Positions 61,171-64,000 of a stretch of DNA of 64,000 bases are shown one piece after another. The notes beneath the pieces were generated by a model. The model saw only the letters and a program-made list of their open reading frames with translations. It was not told where the DNA came from and did no database searches. Every line of letters starts with the position of its first letter. The first letter of the stretch is position 1. The translations under genes and the position numbers were made by a program. The DNA is from Candidatus Marinamargulisbacteria bacterium SCGC AAA071-K20 (lineage in GTDB: Bacteria; Margulisbacteria; Marinamargulisbacteria; GCA-2716485; AAA071-K20): NCBI GenBank assembly GCA_003265975.1, contig QFBU01000003.1, positions 9,811 through 73,810 on the forward strand. The letters run 5' to 3'.

Positions 61171-62907
61171 ATGAAAAGTTATCGCTTCAGTTTTTTTCTT
61201 CGTTTAATTATTTTTCTTTTTTTTCTCCCATCTTTTTTATATTCTCAACTTGATGATCCCATCTATGACTACTATGATCGTTTTCATCCTGTTGTGGGTG
61301 AACAAGGTATGGTTGCTACTCAAGAAAAAAAAGCTACTCAAATTGGTTTAGATGTACTTAAAAATGGCGGAAATGCTGTGGATTCTGCTTATGCTATAGC
61401 CTATGCTTTGGCTGTTACTTTACCTCGTGCCGGAAATATTGGGGGTGGGGGGTTTATGATGATTTATTCGGCTAAAGACAAGCAAGTGTATGCTATAGAT
61501 TATCGTGAAAAAGCACCACAAAAAGCCACTGCTAATATGTTCTTGGATGTGTCAGGCAATGTTAATGAAGACTTATCCCGATACAGTATTTTGTCTGTAG
61601 GTGTTCCCGGGACAGTTGCTGGTTTTGAGCATGTTTTAAAACGATTTGGGACTAAAAAACGTAAGGTCCTTATAGCCCCTGCCATTTTGTTGGCTGAAAA
61701 TGGAATCGTGGTGGGTAAGGATCTTTCGGAATCTCTTAAACGAGCGAAACCCCGCATGATGGTCTCCCCTGCTGCTATGAAAATATTCTATAAAAAGAAA
61801 GCTACATTTTATGAGCCAGGTGATATTTTAGTTCAAAAAGATCTTTCCAAAACCCTTAAGATGATATCTAGTAAAGGATCTAAATCTTTTTATAATGGAA
61901 CAATATCTAAAGAAATTGCTAAATACATGAAAAATAATAACGGACTTATTACTCGTAATGATTTTAAATCGTATAGTATAAAAGAACGAACCCCTGTAAA
62001 AGGGTCTTATAAAGGTCTTGATGTTTACTCTATGCCGCCTCCAAGTTCTGGTGGCGTGCATCTTATTCAATTATTGAACATTTTAGAACAGTTTTCCCTC
62101 TCTGAACTTGGGCATAATTCAGCTGATAGTATTCATCTTTATGCGGAGGCTATGAGAGTTGCTTATGCTGATCGTTCTAAATACATGGGCGACCCAGGTT
62201 TTGTTAATGTTCCTTCTGAAATGCTTACTTCAAAGTCTGTAGCCCATAAAATTGCGGCCTCAATATCTTTAGATAAGGCAGGAAATAGTAATACGATTTA
62301 TCCTGGTCGTTATTTTGAACCTAAAGAAGGTAATGAAACTACTCACTTTACTATTATGGACAAGTTTGGGAATGTTGTGAGTAATACGTATACCTTAAAC
62401 TTTAGCGATGGATCTAAGCTTGTTGTACCTGGCACTGGAATTTTATTAAATAACCAAATGGATGACTTTAGCGCTAAGCCTGGAGTGGCAAATGCCTATG
62501 GCCTAATAGGATCTGAAGCCAATTCAATTGCGCCTGGTAAACGTATGTTAAGTTCAATGACCCCTACAATAGTGTTTAAAGACGGACTCCCAACTTTAGC
62601 GACTGGCTCACCGGGGGGAAGTCGTATTATTACGACAGTTCTTCAGCTAGTTTTAAATACAATTGAATTTGACTTGAATATTGCAGAAGCAACCGTGGCT
62701 CCGAGAGTGCATCATCAATGGAAACCAGATGAGATTAGAATTGAAAAAGGTATTAGTCAGGACACAATCAAGCGATTAAAAGACAAAGGACATATTGTTG
62801 TAACTAAAAGAGCTATGGGGTCTTCACAAAGTATAGTTAAAAAAGGCAACTATTTTTATGGCTATTCGGACCCTCGTAAACCGAACTCGTTAACTTTAGG
62901 ATACTAA
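61171..62907 (+). CDS. ggt: Gamma-glutamyltransferase
   Basis: This exported N-terminal-nucleophile enzyme cleaves or transfers the gamma-glutamyl group of glutathione and related compounds. It has 578 residues with a signal peptide (SFFLRLIIFLFFLPSFLYSQ). Motifs: GGNAVDSAYAIAYALAV, PRAGNIGGGGFMMIY, DYREKAP, and the autocleavage site before T390 in NETTHFTIMD. SMTPTIVFKDG and ATGSPGGSRIITTVLQ bind substrate. It is preceded by AAGGGG. The product is probably periplasmic and two-chain. Confidence 0.95.
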   Translation: MKSYRFSFFLRLIIFLFFLPSFLYSQLDDPIYDYYDRFHPVVGEQGMVATQEKKATQIGLDVLKNGGNAVDSAYAIAYALAVTLPRAGNIGGGGFMMIYSAKDKQVYAIDYREKAPQKATANMFLDVSGNVNEDLSRYSILSVGVPGTVAGFEHVLKRFGTKKRKVLIAPAILLAENGIVVGKDLSESLKRAKPRMMVSPAAMKIFYKKKATFYEPGDILVQKDLSKTLKMISSKGSKSFYNGTISKEIAKYMKNNNGLITRNDFKSYSIKERTPVKGSYKGLDVYSMPPPSSGGVHLIQLLNILEQFSLSELGHNSADSIHLYAEAMRVAYADRSKYMGDPGFVNVPSEMLTSKSVAHKIAASISLDKAGNSNTIYPGRYFEPKEGNETTHFTIMDKFGNVVSNTYTLNFSDGSKLVVPGTGILLNNQMDDFSAKPGVANAYGLIGSEANSIAPGKRMLSSMTPTIVFKDGLPTLATGSPGGSRIITTVLQLVLNTIEFDLNIAEATVAPRVHHQWKPDEIRIEKGISQDTIKRLKDKGHIVVTKRAMGSSQSIVKKGNYFYGYSDPRKPNSLTLGY

Positions 62908-62927
62908 TTGGGCTTTAGGTTTTTTGC

Positions 62928-63593
62928 TTAGGCATAATCCATAGGCCGCGAGAGTTTCTTAGCTACGTGTGTTCGACCATCTTTTATATTAATGAGTTCT
63001 AGTTTAGATATTGCCGATATGGCTTCAGTGATGTTTTCTACAATAAATCCAGTTTTTCCATGCTCAATTAACTCAGGCATAGACCCTCTATTGAAAGCTA
63101 TTACTGGGGTTCCACTTGCCATTGACTCAGCTACACTTAAACCAAAGGGCTCTTCGAACGAAATAGGGTGAAGTAATACTTTTGCATTTTTAAGTGTCTT
63201 TTTTCTCTGATCTGGGCCAACTGAACCAATGTATTTAATATAGTTTTGATCAATGTGTGGTTCTACATGTTCTTTAAAATAGGCGTCGTCTTGTATTATG
63301 CCGGCCATTACTAATGGCATATTTACAGCTTTAGCTATTTCAATGGCTTCTTTTGCATCTTTGTCTGGGTGAATTCTTCCAAAAAATACTATCGATTCTT
63401 CTGGAAATTCGTTTAGTTCAAAGTCGTCCAAGTTTATTCCATTATATACTGTCGCTATATAGTCGAGGTCCTTACTTCGGTCTGAATTACTAATGGATAT
63501 GTAATTGGTATTATCATTATATTTTGGGGTTGTATAGGGAGCGCTACGAAAAGGTTCGGTTTTTGGATGATTTGAGTTCAAATAGGGGTTCAA
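62928..63593 (-). CDS. GT4-family glycosyltransferase, truncated at the N-terminus
   Basis: Only the C-terminal half of a GT-B glycosyltransferase is present: ISISNSDRSKDLDYIATVYN, VFFGRIHPDKDAKEAIEIAK, and the donor-site EX7E block HPISFEEPFGLSVAESMASG with PVIAFNRGSMPELI. The family normally needs about 340-380 residues; this frame has 221. The first 20-odd residues (up to EPFRSAPYTTP) come from a 26-bp inverted repeat shared with the neighbouring + strand fragment, so the true N-terminus has been replaced. It is either a rearranged gene or an assembly/amplification chimera. Confidence 0.7.
   Translation of the reverse strand: MNPYLNSNHPKTEPFRSAPYTTPKYNDNTNYISISNSDRSKDLDYIATVYNGINLDDFELNEFPEESIVFFGRIHPDKDAKEAIEIAKAVNMPLVMAGIIQDDAYFKEHVEPHIDQNYIKYIGSVGPDQRKKTLKNAKVLLHPISFEEPFGLSVAESMASGTPVIAFNRGSMPELIEHGKTGFIVENITEAISAISKLELINIKDGRTHVAKKLSRPMDYA
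63526..63551. repeat. Inverted repeat, left arm
   Basis: 26 nt whose reverse complement matches 63639-63664 with one mismatch (TTTCGTAGCG, C or A, TCCCTATACAACCCC). The arms are 87 nt apart. Each encodes FRS(A/D)PYTTP in the gene reading outward on its own strand. Confidence 0.85.
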
Positions 63594-63860
63594 TTAGAAT
63601 GGATCGATGAATTACCCTGTGAGGTTAACAGAAGCCTATTTCGTAGCGATCCCTATACAACCCCTATAAGGGACGGGAAACAAGCCTTAATTGATCAATT
63701 TCAAGCGGTTAGAGATAAAATGGAAGCGTTTTCAGAAGTTACACAAAGGTTAAATATTTACCTTCCACCAGGTATCCAGCAACACATCAAGACTTTATGT
63801 CTTGATGAATTATCAGACGCACAGATCAACATGGCCAAAAAATATATAAGAAAACAGTAG
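63576..63860 (+). pseudogene. 3' fragment of an unidentified gene
   Basis: This open frame of 94 codons without a usable start ends at TAG 63858-63860. It reads VQLEWIDELPCEVNRSLFRS, DPYTTPIRDGKQALIDQFQ, then AVRDKMEAFSEVTQRLNIYL and PPGIQQHIKTLCLDELSDAQ. Coherent composition and length suggest the true C-terminus of a real protein whose 5' part is missing. The break falls just upstream of the inverted repeat shared with the truncated glycosyltransferase. The family is not recognised. Confidence 0.5.
63639..63664. repeat. Inverted repeat, right arm
   Basis: Partner of 63526-63551, with 25 of 26 positions complementary. Confidence 0.85.
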
Positions 63861-63870
63861 TATCCGGTAA

Positions 63871-63895
63871 AAACAAAAATCCCCAAGGATTGGGG
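63871..63895 (-). terminator. Possible terminator for a leftward gene beyond the window
   Basis: CCCCAA-GGA-TTGGGG forms a 6-bp stem. Read leftward it is followed by ATTTTTGTTTTT, the order expected for a Rho-independent terminator on the minus strand. The rest of 63861-64000 shows nothing I can support. Confidence 0.4.
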
Positions 63896-64000
63896 CTAGG
63901 GGTTGGACTTCCTAAACTATAATACAAAAATCATCGACACTGTGTGTATGTGGTCAACTCAACGAGTTGTCCAAAGACTGTGGTCAGGCGGAGGACGAAC

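Noticed and set aside
63948..64000. Possible start of a new gene at the right edge (MWSTQRVVQ)
   Set aside because: Only 17 codons are visible, with no ribosome-binding site or recognisable motif.

Overview
The window is AT-rich, gene-dense bacterial DNA with about 45 intact or nearly intact genes, three tRNAs and several decayed genes. Signal peptides, a PorV-type outer-membrane protein, an LpxB-like protein and HtrA point to a diderm cell. Icd and a membrane-anchored cytochrome c suggest respiration. The combination of SLH-domain, PorV-like, ankyrin and giant proteins would fit an uncultured marine lineage such as Ca. Marinamargulisbacteria, but that placement is inference; no rRNA is present to test it.

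Layout. 1-14.9 kb: the 3' end of polA, a multiply frameshifted pseudogene, prfC, two paralogous small secreted proteins, cysE-trpC-trpF, mnmA, icd, fmt-hisF, der, and an overlapping mnmD / GGQ-release-factor / rbgA operon. 15-20 kb: a ClC chloride transporter with a frame break at a T8 run, pth, cmoB and an ankyrin-repeat gene also broken at a T8 run. 20-30.8 kb: tRNA-Thr and tRNA-Phe followed at once by an SLH protein, argS, tilS and a secreted carbohydrate-binding-like protein, then a leftward comEC-manC-lpxB-like block and a small HMA-like protein. 31.1-42.9 kb: one giant reading frame of about 3,900 codons interrupted by a single in-frame TAA, closed by a strong terminator and followed by tRNA-Asn. 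43.3-52.5 kb: an unrecognised 450-residue protein, the carboxynorspermidine dehydrogenase/decarboxylase pair, and a secreted M4 metalloprotease with CUB-like repeats coupled to a PorV-like barrel. 52.5-62.9 kb: htrA, formyltransferase-dapE-dapD, cytochrome c, a Cache sensor without an output domain, mgtC, ilvC and ggt. 62.9-64 kb: a truncated glycosyltransferase and a truncated gene facing each other across a 26-bp inverted repeat, which looks like a rearrangement or a chimeric junction.

How the genes fit together. Translation is strongly represented: four anticodon-loop tRNA-modification enzymes (MnmA, MnmD, CmoB, TilS), ArgS, Fmt, Pth, PrfC, a ribosome-rescue-type GGQ protein and two ribosome-assembly GTPases (Der, RbgA). 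Amino-acid synthesis is represented by scattered pathway members (Cys, Trp, His, Lys/DAP, Val/Ile).

Most noteworthy: (1) the giant gene, with ubiquitin-like beta-grasp segments and an in-frame TAA; (2) a recurrent promoter layout in which the -10 box lies 6-9 nt before the start codon, implying leaderless mRNAs for many housekeeping genes; (3) two gene breaks at the same ATTTTTTTTGA sequence, both repaired by removing one T, which raises transcriptional slippage or homopolymer error; and (4) the inverted-repeat junction at the right end.
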